Positions 45,190-56,737 are shown, counted from the stretch's first letter. The stretch: DNA of 64,000 nt from Adenophora triphylla var. japonica (GCA_022495995.1 JAFEMH010001354.1:248001-312000), one strand, 5' to 3'. Notes: generated by a model not told the origin, from the letters alone. Translations and numbers: made by a program.

Positions 45190-46130
45190 ATTGGAAGCTT
45201 CTTCCAGGGGGTTGAAAGGGACATTGACTAATCGAGCCGCTCGTAGAATACGTCGACGTGTTTGCATGGTCATACAAAGATATGCCGGGCTAGACAGCTC
45301 GATAGTAGAGCACGTAATCCCTCTAGCACCGTATGCTAAGCCGCAAAGCAAAACCGAGAAAGATCAAGCCGGAATGGTCTCTACAGTCAAAGAAGAAATT
45401 GAGAAGCTACCGCGGGTAGGATTCATCGAGTTATTGAATACCCGACATGGTTGTCCAACATCGTGACCGTAACCAAGGCCAATGGGAAGGTGCTTATTTG
45501 TTGTGTGGATTTCCGAGATCCGAACAAGGCCAGCCCCAAAGACGACTACCCTCTCGCCAAACATAGACATCCCGGTGGACTCCACCGCCAACTACGAAGT
45601 CAAATCCTTCGTTGATGGTTTTGTGCTACAACCATCAAGATGGCCGAGGAAGACCAAGAAAAGACAAATTTACCACACCGTGGGAACCTACCGTTATACA
45701 AGCAATGCCATTCGGGCTCAAGAATGCCGGGGCTACTTACCAAAGGGCAGTGACCGCACTTTTTCATGACATGATCCACAAGGAGATTGAGGTCTACGTA
45801 GACGACATGATAATCCACTCCAAAGGAGAAGGTGGGCAGCACTTTGTTGACCTACGAAAATTCTTTGAGAGGCCGAGACAAAGATTCCATGAGACTAAAC
45901 CCCGCCAAATGCACCTTCGGAGTGACAAGGGGAAAAGTGCTCGGGTACATGGTCACGGAGCGAGGTATAGAAGTTGACCCCGAAAGATCAAAGCTATCAT
46001 GGATATGAGGCCACCTCAAACCCGCATAAGTCAAAAGCTTCATGGGTAAATTGCAAGACATTAGCCGTTTTGTCAATCGCTTGACTACTATGTGCGAGCC
46101 CATCTTTCAAGCTCATGAAGAAGAATGTGG
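45190..46130 (+). pseudogene. Reverse transcriptase of element C, frameshifted
   Basis: Fragments: KEEIEKLPRVGFIE, a degraded VDFRDLNK block (VVWISEIRTRPAPK frame), NYEVKSFVDGF, QAMPFGLKNAGATYQRAV and IEVYVDDMIIHSKGEG with YVDD near 45797-45808. The thumb and connection are frameshifted. MPFGLKNAGATYQRA is better preserved than in A. Multiple small indels make it inactive. Confidence 0.88.
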
Positions 46131-46550
46131 ACACGTAATGGACCGAAGAATGCCAAGATGCCTTTGACTGCATCAAGGCATACTTAGTACATCCCCTGCA
46201 CTATGCCCCCACATAGACAAGCCTCTTCTCGCTCTATCTCACCGTCACTGTACACGGCAGCTTGGGGCTATGCTTGCTCAAGAGAAGAAAGACTCTCGGG
46301 TAGAAAATGCCATTTACTTTGTCACTCCTAAGCTACAAGTGGAGTGAGCTCATTACTCGGCATGTGAAAAGACTGTGCAGGACTGGTCTGGGTAGTCGGC
46401 AAGTTGAAGCATTATATGCAAGCCCACCCCGTGAATTTGGTCTCGAAAATGGACCCCATCAAGTACATCTTTGACAAGCCTTCCCTCTCGATGCGTCTAG
46501 CGAAGTGGTCCTTCTTCTTGGCGTAATACGACATCAACTATGTGACCGTA
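46131..46550 (+). pseudogene. RNase H (first) of element C, frameshifted
   Basis: Recognisable by similarity to A: ECQDAFDCIKAYLVHP-type start, LLSLYLTVT-like strand, CHLLCHS-type remnants of AIYFVSRKL, and near 46400-46520 KLKHYMQAHPVNLVSKMDP and PSLSMRLAKWSFFL. Frames change several times. Confidence 0.7.
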
Positions 46551-47130
46551 AAGGCCATCAAGGGTCAAGCATTGTCGATCACCTCGGCGAATTTCCCCAA
46601 GTAATGAAGACAGAGGGCCCGAACCCCAATTTCCGTATGAAGGGATCTTTGCAGCTGAGCCTCGAAAATAGATGGCGCTTGTTCTTTGACTGAGCCGCTA
46701 ACAAAAGAGGAAATGGTGTAGGAATGCTATTGGTCGATCCGAAAGATGAGCATACCCCCATAGCCCTCAAGTTGAACTTTCCCGCCACGAACAATGTCGC
46801 CGAGTATGAAGCCTCGCATTGCCGGTTTGGAGGCCGCCTTAGAAAGAAATGTCAAGGAGCTCGAAGTTTACGGAGACTCGCCCCGATCATCAATCAAGTC
46901 TCCAACAAGTGGAAGACTCGTAGACCCTAATCTCGCAACGGTATCATGCCCATATGGAGGAGTTGGATCGGACAGCTCCGAGAAGTGACTTTCCACTACT
47001 TGCCGAGGGAAAAGAACAGATTCGCAGATGCTCTAGCTACTCTAGCCTCATTGGTAGAGATCCCCGAGGGAAAAGCCATAAAGCCCTTCGTAGTGGGTAG
47101 AAGAGAAGCCCCACTTTCGTTGTGAAGTGG
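46551..47130 (+). pseudogene. Second RNase H of element C, frameshifted
   Basis: Visible: NKRGNGVGMLLVDPKDEHTP (about 46697-46757), KLNFPATNNVAEYEA (about 46768-46812), SIINQVSNKWKT-like word near 46885-46920 and HYLPREKNRFADALATLASL (about 46994-47053). These are the Tat-type extra RNase H blocks, as in A. Confidence 0.75.
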
Positions 47131-47250
47131 ACCTGACCCGAGCCTATAAAGGAACCTTGGTATAATCAGATTTACCAATTTCTCAAAGACGGAGAGTCGC
47201 CTTTCGTAGACGAAGAAGGTAGACCAAAAGAAGGAGTCAGAGCCAAAAGC

Positions 47251-48426
47251 TTGCAAGCCCCGAAAAGGTTGGCTTCTCAGCATGTCATTCTAGGAGGCAA
47301 CCTATACAAGAAGCGGTATCAAGGACCACTCCTCTTATGTGTCACTCAAGAAAGAGCCAGAGAGTTGATGACCGAAGTCCACAATGGTCCCCGCGGTCCT
47401 CACATGAATGCCAGAGCCCCGATGCAAGTGATCCTCGAATGGGTTACTACCGGATCTCCATGGAAACAGACCGCGTTCAAGACGTCCGAACCTCGCGACA
47501 AATGCCGGCGGTTTGCCAACCTCAACCATCTCCCACCTCATGACCTGTACTGCATGACGACTCCTTGGCCGTTTGCAACTTGGGGCATTGACGTGATAGG
47601 GAAAATATCCCCTACAGAAGCAATGGGCACGAGTTCGTTTTGGTAGCCATTGACTACTTCACCAAGTGGGTAGAGGCCAAGTCCTACAAGGTCCTCACTT
47701 CCGTAAAAGTGGCCCAGCTTCATCAAAGAAAACATAATATGCAGATATGGGGTGCCCAACGAGATCATTTCGATAATGGGTCACACTTCAAGGAGACTGC
47801 GATAGATCGCCGTCGAATTCGCAGTTACTCGCCACAAGTCGTCCCCGCATGCAGACCTCAAACCAATGGAGCCGTGGAAGCCGCTAATAAGACACTCGAG
47901 CGGATCATCCGAAGATGGCCACCCGTGGTCGTGATTGGCCCGAAAAGCCGCACCTAGCACTCGGGGGCTACGTAACGTCTCTGTCGTAATGTACCCACAG
48001 GAGAAACTCCTTTTGCCCTAACTTACGGGATGGAAGCAAAGTGTTACCAGTGGAGTTGGAAATCCCGTCATTAAGGGTCCTCCTGGAAAACAAAGGTCAA
48101 TGAAGTGGAATGGTTGCGCAGCCAAGATGATGAGTTAGCCCCGCTTGACGAGAGAAGGCTAAAAGCCATGGAACACACCCGAGCCTACCAGAGGCGAATG
48201 GCCGAGCGTTTGATAAAAGGTCAAGGCCGAGACATCAAAGAGGGCAATTTAGTGTCGAAAGTAAAGCCCCTACCGCAGACAACCCCGGGAAAATGGGAAC
48301 CCATCTGATCGGCCCTTATGTGGTGCGTAAAATACCGTCAGAGGAGCAATGAAGCTTGCAGACTTGGATGGCAATCCCTTTGTCCACCCGGCCAATGGTG
48401 ATAAACTCCGAAGATACTATGTCTGA
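47251..48426 (+). pseudogene. Integrase of element C, frameshifted
   Basis: The zinc domain (EVHNGPRGPHMN, DKCRRF; the first Cys of the pair is changed because CDKC became RDKC) and WGIDVIGKI with the first catalytic Asp are in one frame. After a break at about 47645 come AIDYFTKWVEAKSYKVL, FDNGSHF (second Asp region) and TNGAVEAANK (Glu). Another break leads to MEWLRSQDDELAPLDERR and a C terminus ending KLRRYYV near 48424. The homologue in A is open throughout, so the breaks are specific to C. Confidence 0.9.
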
Positions 48427-48494
48427 TAAAAAATAAAAAAAAAAAAAAAAAAATAAAAAAAAAAAAAGAAAAAAAAAAAAAAAAGAAAAAAAAG
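48427..48494 (+). repeat. A-rich low-complexity run after integrase
   Basis: Almost pure A with single T and G interruptions, directly after the integrase stop. It is absent at this place in A. It may be an expanded A-tract or trace of a lost poly(A)-ended insertion. Confidence 0.8.
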
Positions 48495-48609
48495 TGCAAA
48501 AAGAGTAATGCCCAAATAGGCCGAAACCCCAAAAAGGGCGGTCTAGGCAAAAGACAGTGGCCGCACATAAAAATTATTAGTTCACCAGAATGAACTACGT
48601 AGACCTGAG

Positions 48610-48656
48610 CCCCTTAGCCTTTCTTGTAAAAGGGGAACGTAGGCAGCCATATATGG
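48610..48656 (+). other. Post-pol hairpins of element C
   Basis: CCCCTT (48610-48615) pairs with AAGGGG (48630-48635). CCATATATGG (48647-48656) is a palindrome. Both sit exactly where A has CCCCTT/AAGGGG and AACCATCATTGGTT, and both are followed by TTCGGTCT. The second stem differs in sequence but keeps pairing. Confidence 0.6.
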
Positions 48657-48668
48657 TTCGGTCTAAGC

Positions 48669-48880
48669 AATAAAAAGGACGATTAAGTTTCCATGAAATG
48701 TGTCCTAAACAATAAAAAGGACGATTAAGTTTCCATGAAATGTGTCCTAAACAATAAAAAAAGGACAATCAAGCTTCCATGAAGTGCGTCCTAAAAAAAT
48801 AGTAAAGGGTATTTCAGTTTTCATAAAACGGGTCCCAATCAATAAAGACATTTGAATTTCCGTGAAATGTGTCTTGATTA
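48669..48880 (+). repeat. Five tandem hairpin repeats of about 42 bp, element C
   Basis: Each unit has an outer stem GGAC/GTCC (or variant) and an inner stem TTTC-CAT-GAAA. The third unit has CTTC-CAT-GAAG and the fourth GTTTT-CAT-AAAAC. The fifth has TTTC-CGT-GAAA with outer GACA/TGTC. Base changes on one side are matched on the other. Confidence 0.75.
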
Positions 48881-49009
48881 ATTTCTAAAATAATATTTCT
48901 TGTTCATTACAAGTTAAAAACTTCTTGATGAGTTCAAGCACGGTCTACCTCTTAACTCGCTAACCTCGCTAAAAAGATCTAAAATACAATAAAATGCCTA
49001 AATAAACTA

Positions 49010-50648
49010 ATGTGTTTGCAAAATGGCAATAAGAGGATCTTGAGAAAAGACTTGTCGGGCCGTCATTCGCCGAGTCTTCTTCGCCTTCTTCCCTTTTCCT
49101 CGGCCTCGTCGAGTCTTCTTCCTTTTCTTCTCAATAATGTCTGTATCCCTCATCCCGACCTCGGTATCCTCACCGGAGCCTCTACCAACCCCGTGTCAAT
49201 GAGCGCTCTCTCTATCCGAGCACGAGTCCGCACCTCCTCCCTCTCGAGCCTCGCCAAAGGAGCGACCTCGGACAATCTCTTGTACCGAGCCTCCATATCT
49301 CGACTCAAGTCACCTGATTGGTTATGGCAACTCGCCTTAGCCTCGCCTCCCTCGTAGTCCTACTCGAGTCACGCGCCGCCCTCCCAATAAAGCCTCGACG
49401 TCTATCCTCCAAGATGACACGAGTCGCTCCCATCTCCCTCTCGCATACCGCCAAGTAGACAAAGTGGTCAAGATGGTGCTCTTCCTGCTCCCGAAGATAG
49501 CCCTGGGTGGGAAAGCGTATGTGTCCAAGCCCTCGAGAAGAAAGAGAAGCCGGCTGGATCTCTCATATCCAATGACACCACCTCCATGGTCCGGATGTCC
49601 TCCCAATCACTCAATGGCTCCCGTAAAGCCCCAAACCGCCCGGATACCAAGCAGTGGTATGTAGAAGGACGACCAGAATCCCGGAACCCTCACAAAGATA
49701 AGACTCCCGAAATATCCTCCCGGGTCCGCAACCTCCAATGTGGTATCCACCAACGGATGTCCGAAGTGGATAGCCTAGCCATCATCGGGCCTCCCCGCCT
49801 ATCCCCGTTCCCGCCGCCTAGGTGCACCTCTCCGAGAAATCACCCAAGGGCACCGAGTCGGCAAAGCCCCGTGCAAAGCCCCGAGCCTCTCCCGCAGCCA
49901 CAAAGTCAACATAGTTTCCAGGACTCCCTGACCTCATGAAACGGTCTCCCGAGCCATCCTATCAATCCCATGAAATGTCTCTCCCAAAACCAGCGGGACA
50001 ATATCCTTCCCACTCATGCCTCGACCATGTCCAAGAGGCCACTATGACAGATCCCCACGGACTCAAGAACGAACAAAATAGAGAATACGCAGAATGAAAG
50101 CATCCATAGCCACCGTGGTCGCAGCCATATCTGGAGACCCAAACTCGCCCGGATATCGTAAAGGTCAATCCTATCCGGGCTACCATCATCCTCTCACCTC
50201 TCCCAAAGGAATCTCGCAAAAAGATGCAAGCTTTACCGTCACCGGCACGTCTCCGATCAGCGGAATAGATATAGCCTCGCTCGGGACTCCCAATCAAGGC
50301 TCTCGAAGTCTTCGTGCGTTGGGACGATTTCGTTGTAAGAAAAGCAAGAACATGTCTCCGGACGTCCTGTAACTTTGCCGCGGCTCTCAACGTATCCCAA
50401 TCGGGCGGGAGATCCCTCAAATGCCATAAAGACTTGATCTTGAAGGAAGAATCAAGCAGCCCCTTGTGATTTTGGAAGTTATATCTCGCCCAAGATTGAA
50501 GACCGGATAGAAAATGGTCTCGCTTCCCCCTTTGCAATCTAACGAGCTTCTCCATCGCAAAGTGATCAAAGATGGTGCTTTTAGGTCCAAAATATGCTCT
50601 GGGAACAATTGGGACAAGTCTAGAGTGAAAATGAAATGAAATGGCCAA
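49010..50648 (-). pseudogene. Antisense gene beta of element C (PMD/DUF7745-like), frameshifted
   Basis: It starts at ATG 50648 or at an in-frame Met further down that aligns with the start in A (MEKLVRLQRGKRDHF corresponding to MAPFPKLSSRMQERY). Common blocks with A: QSWARYNFQNHKGLLD, SLWHLRDLPPDWDTLRAAA and DVRRHVLAFL. Below 50350 the frame changes repeatedly, though GKDIVPLVLGETF is visible near 49970-50010 and the C terminus is again Lys/Arg rich near 49060-49120. The pattern of a hydrophobic DWDxLRAAAxxxDVRR block followed by a long helical domain recalls transposon-borne DUF7745/PMD proteins. An HMM search would decide. Confidence 0.65.
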
Positions 50649-50691
50649 GCCTTGCTTTTATTCAGAAAATAACCAGTTCAGACAGAACTGT

Positions 50692-50752
50692 TAGCCGCAC
50701 GGCTACATTTGCCCTCAAGGCCATGCCGCACGGCTACATTAGCTCTCTGCAG
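50692..50752 (-). promoter_or_regulatory. Paired palindromic motif upstream of beta, element C
   Basis: TAGCCGCACGGCTACATTTG (50692-50711) and GCCGCACGGCTACATTAGC (50725-50743), then CTGCAG. They lie 44-95 bp upstream of the beta start. They match the two motif copies in the C LTR promoter in sequence and spacing (about 33 bp). Confidence 0.55.
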
Positions 50753-51059
50753 AAATTCGCAAAGCAACCAAAGTTAAGCTGCCCAAGGGAGTTTTCACCC
50801 CACTTTTTCAACCAAAACCCGTACAGAAACATATCCAGAAGCCATTCAAGCATTTATACACCATTTTGGCCCATTTTCAGCCCCAATTCCAAGCAAAAAA
50901 GTCGCCCCAAGGCTCAGATAATATGCAAATTGAAAAAGCATGAATTAGAAAAGCAATTAAAACATAAATACAATGTTTCGCCTCATCGGCGCCCAAATAA
51001 AGCAAAAAATAAACAAGTTGTGCATAAAAATTGTAAATTGTTTGTTTTTGTTCCAAATC

Positions 51060-53643
51060 TATTCTAGAGACCTCCTAGGCCTCCGATTCTTCTTCCTCCT
51101 CATCGCCGTCACTCATAAATGCTAGCCTCCCTCATCAGGTCCTCCCTGTCGCTCACATCGATAGATGGACATTATCGTGCCCGTACTCAGCCCACCGCTC
51201 CAGTAATGTCGGGCTGGGTCCCCGCCCCGAGGCATAGCACTGGAAGAGTACTCCGAGGCCGATGAGGTAGACGCCGTGCCCCCGACGTGCCGTCTCTGCG
51301 CCCGTGCTCCCGCGCATCCGCCGCCGCCTTCGAAGCGCAGCGCCTTCCTCGAAGAGACCGGCACATGTCCTTCCACCCTATTCCGCCTAACCACCTATCG
51401 TAAGTGCGAGCCGGAACCCGAGAAAAAGAAGAGAAAAATCTCGAAAATCTCGTAAAATTGCAAAAGCGTAAAATCAAAGCTAAAAAGGGAATAAGACTCC
51501 TAAGAGTACACTTACAGTGCTATCGAGGCGGCAAGGTGTCTGCAGGGCTCCCTAGCATGGGGACAGTATCCTCATCCTCCTCGGCACTCCATGGACCACG
51601 TAGGACAGATGTGCAAGCAGAGGGATCGGCGGGTCAAGAGGCTCATCCTCCCCATATCCCCGAGTGACCGCCGCCTTCACTAGCTTCGTGGCGTCCTCAG
51701 CGCCGCTCCACAAACACAGCGTAGGGGGTGTCCATGTCAAAATACTCCTCCGCAGCCTATGCTCGCCCGGTACCTAGCAATCTCATCCGCCGGCCGCCCC
51801 TCGGGCCGCAAAGATCCGTGGCCGAGGGTCGAAGGAGTAATGGCATCTAGCGGAGGGAACATGGCCATGCTGCCTCGAGAAGCGGTCCCCCAAGTAGATG
51901 ACATCACATGTCGCCCCGGTAAGCCACCTCCTCTCGCCTCGTCACCTCTATAGCATCTCCCAACAAAATCTCTGGATACCGCCCCTGTGGGTAGAAGTCC
52001 ACTCCATCGTGCCCATCCCGTTGATGACCGGCCTCACCATTTTGTAGTCGAAGGTAATCCGGGTCTTCCCGTGAATTTATCTCTCGCATCTCCTCCAAAT
52101 AACCATAGCAGGGAAGATGGTGACATCACTCGCCGGGTTCCAAGGGAAGAACCCGATCACCTCACAAAACCAGCCTCGCATGTTCAAAAAATCAAAAGGT
52201 CATTTTCTCTCTTATAAAAGTCTCAAGACAGAAAAGAGAAAAGAAAAAAAAAAAAAGGAGACTACCTCAAGGGCAAAAGAAAAGCCCATGGAAGCAGCCT
52301 TGTTCCGACCGTACATGTCCAAAGAGAAGTAGAGCTCCGCCAATCCGGCCTCTCCCCAAGAGACCGTCCCTATCCCATCAACATCCTCCGTAGAATCGAG
52401 GAGGCAAGTCATAGCTATCGTCCTGCATTAGCAAAGATGGTGACTGATAGCATCAACCATATGAATGCTCTAGCCACCGTCAAGGGGCCACCTCATTAGC
52501 AAGAAAATTCTCGCATGCAAGTCTCGAATCGCCACCTCGACATTCCGCGTCTCCATCCCCAGCTGGAAATCAGCTCAAACCCTACCAAAGCCTGGAACTC
52601 CTCCAGCCAGTGATGTGGTCCTCCAAGTCACGGGCCTCCCAGTTGAACTGTAAGCCCGTAATAGCAAGAAAATCGGGCAGAGTCACCGTCGCCTCTCCCT
52701 ACCACTCGTGAAAGCTATGAGTACCGTCCCACTGTAACTCGTAAAGGGCCTGGACCAAGCCCTTGCTCTTCGAGGTGATGTGGACACCCCGCCGATAGCC
52801 TCTACAAATGCATCCAAAGCCGGTAGCCCTCACCAAAGCTTGGGATTCACCCCATCCTTCTCAAAATCCTGCATCCTCTCGCCAAAGCTTGACCGCAATC
52901 TCCGACGGTCCTCTAGACTTGTTCTCCTCGTAGACAAGCACATCAAAAGAAGCGTCAGTCCTTCATATCATTTCAAAAGCATGCATATATTCAAAAGTGC
53001 ACATATTTTCAAAAGAAAAGCATTCATAAAAGTTTTTCTAGCATAACTTTTGCATCAAAAACGTGTCTTTCATCACTTGAAACGCGTCATTGCTTTCCTA
53101 AAGCACAAAATCACAATTTTTTGCACATAAGCATTATTTTTCAAAAAATGGCATGCATGAATCATTTTCATCTTCCAAAATCATGTTTTCTCATTGAAAA
53201 TCAGAATTTTGACCTAGTTCTAGCACAAGGCAAGAACTCCGTCTCATATTTTGAAAAATTCTTACTTCATGTTGCAAGAAAAAGTGAGTCATTCTCATAA
53301 TTTCTGTCAAATAAAATTGCACATGCATATTCTTAGCCTCATAGGTTGTTCATGCATCTCAAAATCATTCAAAAAATCATTCAAAAATCCTATAATTCGG
53401 GTCAAGCCCTAAATCATTCAAAAATCAAGCAAAATCATCGGATTTGAGCAAAATGAGAATGCTTACCCCAACTGATCGCGGGTTCGTTGATTTGTGCTCC
53501 CTTCTCCCCGGATAAAGCTCCGATGGAGGCGTAAGGAAGTCATACTTCCTCTCCGTCCTCACGAGCTCCTTCCTCCTCCTTCTCGCGGCCGCCGAGATGT
53601 TTCTCCTTGCTTGCCTTGGTATGGGATTGCCCTCCGGATCCAT
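51060..53643 (-). pseudogene. Antisense gene alpha of element C (PMD-like, spliced), degraded
   Basis: Exon 1 (53643-53467, 59 codons, MDPEGNPIPRQARRN to STNPRSVG) ends at a GTAAGC donor, the same design as alpha of A. Exon 2 (about 52925-52266) starts near ENKSRGPSEI, contains a GEATVT-like block and SWGEAGLAELYFSLDMYGR, and ends SFALE before GTAGTC. Exon 3 (about 52180-51500) and the last exon (about 51400-51060, Ser/Arg/Gly rich) are frameshifted. Intron places agree with A. It encodes a PMD-type protein of unknown function. The order alpha upstream of beta on the antisense strand is as in A. Confidence 0.7.
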
Positions 53644-53786
53644 TTCAAATCAAAGGGAAGCAAAAGGGTTGAAGAATTTCGAAATTCTCTCTCTCTTCTC
53701 TCTCTCTCTCTACGTCCTTGGGCGGCAACAAGTGCCCAATGCCCGTTCAAAACCTGATTTTAAATAATCTGGAAAAAACAGGCTTC

Positions 53787-53843
53787 TAGCCGTACGGCTT
53801 CTTTTTCTCCATCTCATGCCGGGCGGCCTCATTCGCTCTGAGC
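53787..53843 (-). promoter_or_regulatory. Paired palindromic motif upstream of alpha, element C
   Basis: TAGCCGTACGGCTTCTTT (53787-53804; AGCCGTACGGCT is a perfect palindrome) and ATGCCGGGCGGCCTCATTCG (53816-53835), 144-200 bp upstream of the alpha ATG. The arrangement, two copies about 30 bp apart, is as at the LTR and beta promoters of C. Confidence 0.5.
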
Positions 53844-54030
53844 ATAAATTACAATCCTGCCCCTGGACCTTCCACTTGGGCATGCAATTTCCGTTATCTT
53901 TTAACCAAGATAACATCTTTTCAGAAAATATCCCTTATCTCTTTAGCAATCAAGCTTTATTCCCGCCGCTCCGTTAATTCCGTTATAACGGGATAACACT
54001 AGGTGACAACCTCCGAATTGTCAGAACTCT

Positions 54031-54625
54031 AAACTTGTGCTACCTCTATCCACGAATAGTGAAGTACGCCCAAGTCATTTCAACTTGTGCTACCTCTATC
54101 CGCGAATAGTGACGTATGCCCAAGTCATTTCAAATTGTGCTACCTCTATCCGCGAATAGTGAAGTATGCCCAAGTCATTCCAACTTGTGCTACCTCTATC
54201 CGCGAATAGTGAAGTATGCCCAAGTCATTCCAACTTGTGCTACCTCTATCCGCGAATAGTGAAGTATGCCCAAGTCATTCCAACTTGTGCTACCTCTATC
54301 CGCGAATAGTGAAGTATGCCCAAGTCATTCCAACTTGTGCTACCTCTATCCGCGAATAGTGAAGTATGCCCAAGTCATTCCAAATTGTGCTACCTCTATC
54401 CGCGAATAGTGAAGTATGCCCAAGTCATTCCAACTTGTGCTACCACTATCCGCGAATAGTGACGAATGCCCAAGTCATTTCAAATTGTGCTACCACTATC
54501 CGCGAATAGTGACGAATGCCCAAGTCATTTCAAATTGTGCTACCACTATCCGCGAATAGTGACGAATGCCCAAGTCATTTCAAATTGTGCTACCACTATC
54601 CGCGAATAGTGACGTACGCTCAAGT
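54031..54625. repeat. 50-bp tandem repeat, 12 copies, element C
   Basis: The unit starts CAACTTGTGCTACC and ends CCCAAGTCATT. The period is exactly 50 bp from 54031 to 54581. Each unit has a near-perfect palindrome around CTATCCGCGAATAG; in the last four units it is CACTATCCGCGAATAGTG. ACTTG and CAAGT flank it as an outer inverted pair. The array lies upstream of alpha and before the 3' LTR. Confidence 0.95.
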
Positions 54626-54769
54626 TTCCCAACTTAAGTTACCTCTATCTCCGTCATAAAGAGATAGTGCCATAAGCTCTAGCTTCATCAGGTGACAGCC
54701 TCCGAATTGTCAAAATCCCAAGGATCCTAGACATCGTTCCTAACTATCTAGTGATGCTTGAACTACGAT

Positions 54770-55188
54770 CAAGGCTTGATTCCTCCGGGATACGTAGGTA
54801 GCCTTTTATAAAAGGTCCAGCCATTCGACCACTTTGGTCACCCTGTTTCTTTGTCACTCCTCAGTGATAAAGCGCCCCCTCATAAAAGTTCAAATATTCG
54901 ACCACCTGGGTCACTCCTAGCATGTCCCCAGTAGGATCAATTGCTTGACCTCCTAGGTCATTTTCTCTTCTTTTCCCGGCTAGAGACCGGTTTCTCTTCT
55001 TCCTTCCCCAGGCGGATCCTAATCCCGAACTACGGCCCGGCTTGATTCCTCCGGATACGTAGGTAGCCTTCCAAAAGGTTCACCCACTCGACCGCCTTGG
55101 TCTCCTAATCCGTCTCGGCATTCGCCGATCGGATCCTTTTCTATCGACAACCCCACTCGCCTTGCAAGTGACGTTGCCGAGGGGCTTC
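54770..55188 (+). other. Region before the 3' LTR of element C, with a duplicated phrase and polypurine tract
   Basis: GGCTTGATTCCTCCGG followed by ATACGTAGGTAGCC occurs twice (about 54772 and 55038), each followed by a TCGACC-type word. A has one copy (about 61813). GCCGAGGGGCT just before the LTR is the likely polypurine tract for plus-strand priming; A has GCTGAGGGGCT at the same place. Confidence 0.6.
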
Positions 55189-56732
55189 GTAAGTACCCAA
55201 ATCTGGCTCATGCCTTCCTGTTAATTTTCCCGACATTTCGGTAAATTTTTCGGTAATTTCCGGACCTTCCTAGTGTTCCTGAATGTCCTGGAACAGTCCA
55301 AATTTAAATTAGGGCTGTAAGGAGCCTTCCTAATTAAGAAAACACGTTTTTCTTAATTAGGGAGAAGCTTCTAGAATAATGCCACCTTGCATGGTTCTAG
55401 AATGCTGAGTCATTGTGGATAAGACCGCACGGCCTCATTTGCAAAGGGCTGCGTAGCCGCACGGCTTCATTAGCCTTATCCAGATCGCCTATAAATAGAG
55501 CCCTCCTCTACCCATTTCAAAACAACAACAACACAAACAATCACACACACACTTGGCTCTCCATAGCAGTCCAGTACGTGAAGAAAAACCCTTGAAGGCT
55601 CAAGAAGGCGAAGAAGAAGCTCAAGAAGCCATCTCCCTCCTCCTTGAAGACCCAAGAAGAACCTCTCCTCCTAGCTCCGTCCAAAGAAGCGAAGGAAACG
55701 ATTGGTAACCTCGCACGCCCTAACCTTGCATTTTAATTGATATACTTGCTCATTGCATTCATATATCTTGCTTGGGACTTGGCATTTATTCATAAAGATC
55801 ATATCTTTATCACCCCTTTCCCCTTTGCATGCATTAAGACCTCATTTGTCATAAAAATGTAGTCTTTTTCATAAAGGTGCATCCTTTGCACCTAAAATCC
55901 CTATTTTCCAATAAAAATGTTATCTTTATGCATCATTTGCATAAAAATCAAATCTTTATGCATCATTTGCATAAAGATCATTTCTTTAAATCAAAAGGCA
56001 TCATTTGCTAAACCAAAATGTCATCTTTTCATTAAAGAGTCATTTTTTTTTATCATGCATTTCCCCTTTCCCCCAACCTTGGAACGGACCGGTGTAAAAG
56101 TTCTCATCTTTGCATCGTTCCTTCCATTAAAGGTTCATGATTTCTTTAGGAAAAGGATAACCTTGAACCCTATATCTCCGATTATCGCTTAAGAATGAGT
56201 ATGAAGCCTCTATACGAGCTCGACCGTCTTAAAGCGTAGGATTGATGGGCTAAGGACATTCCTTCCTAAAGAACCTCATCTTTGACCCAAAAGAGAGTCA
56301 TTCTCTCGATCACACAAGTCCCGAGGGTCCCGAGGTTTAAAATGCGATGATCACAAGTCATAAGATGAGGACGGGATCATAATCCCAAATACATAAATTC
56401 CAAGGAATCCCGAGCGACAACCAACAAATGGTTTGTACGTCCGGAAGACAACTTGGGACATTCCCCCCCTTATTTTCAAACACATGCACACAAAGAAAGC
56501 ACGCAAGCAAACATGATTAATGAAATCTAGGGAGACTTGCTCCGGCAAGGCACTTTGGGTGAACGCCAAACGTTCTTCCCAAGGGGTAACTTAACCTCCG
56601 AACCCATAAAACCTTTTTTTCAAAGTTTTGAGGTAATCAAAATGGCGTGGCGACTCCGTTTTTCAAATAACTCGGATGTCTTCAAACTCGCGTGAATTCC
56701 AATAAACAAAAAATTTTGGGCACACATTCACA
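55189..56732 (+). repeat. 3' LTR of element C
   Basis: 1544 bp, ending CACATTCACA, colinear with the 5' LTR. The first base pair is altered (TTCGTAAG in place of TGTAAG). There is a small insertion (gtcccgagg duplicated near 56325) relative to 41810. The 5-bp duplication ACAGA follows at 56733. Confidence 0.96.
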
Positions 56733-56737
56733 ACAGA

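Larger units (their letters stand above)
40672..56732 (+). mobile_element. Element C: Ogre-like retrotransposon with antisense genes, nested in element A
   Basis: The LTRs at 40672-42213 and 55189-56732 are direct repeats. The 5-bp target duplication ACAGA is present on both sides (40667-40671 and 56733-56737). The primer site is tRNA-Arg type. The interior holds a gag remnant, RT, RNase H, second RNase H and integrase (sense), then beta and alpha copies (antisense), then a 50-bp tandem repeat and the 3' LTR. The capsid, zinc knuckle and protease are missing, so it is an internal deletion derivative of about 16 kb. It is clearly related to A, but the LTRs differ except for the first bases (TGTAAGTACCCAAAT). 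Confidence 0.93.

Noticed and set aside
54031..54625. Regular array that could suggest CRISPR
   Set aside because: The units are contiguous 50-bp repeats without unique spacers, inside a plant retrotransposon.
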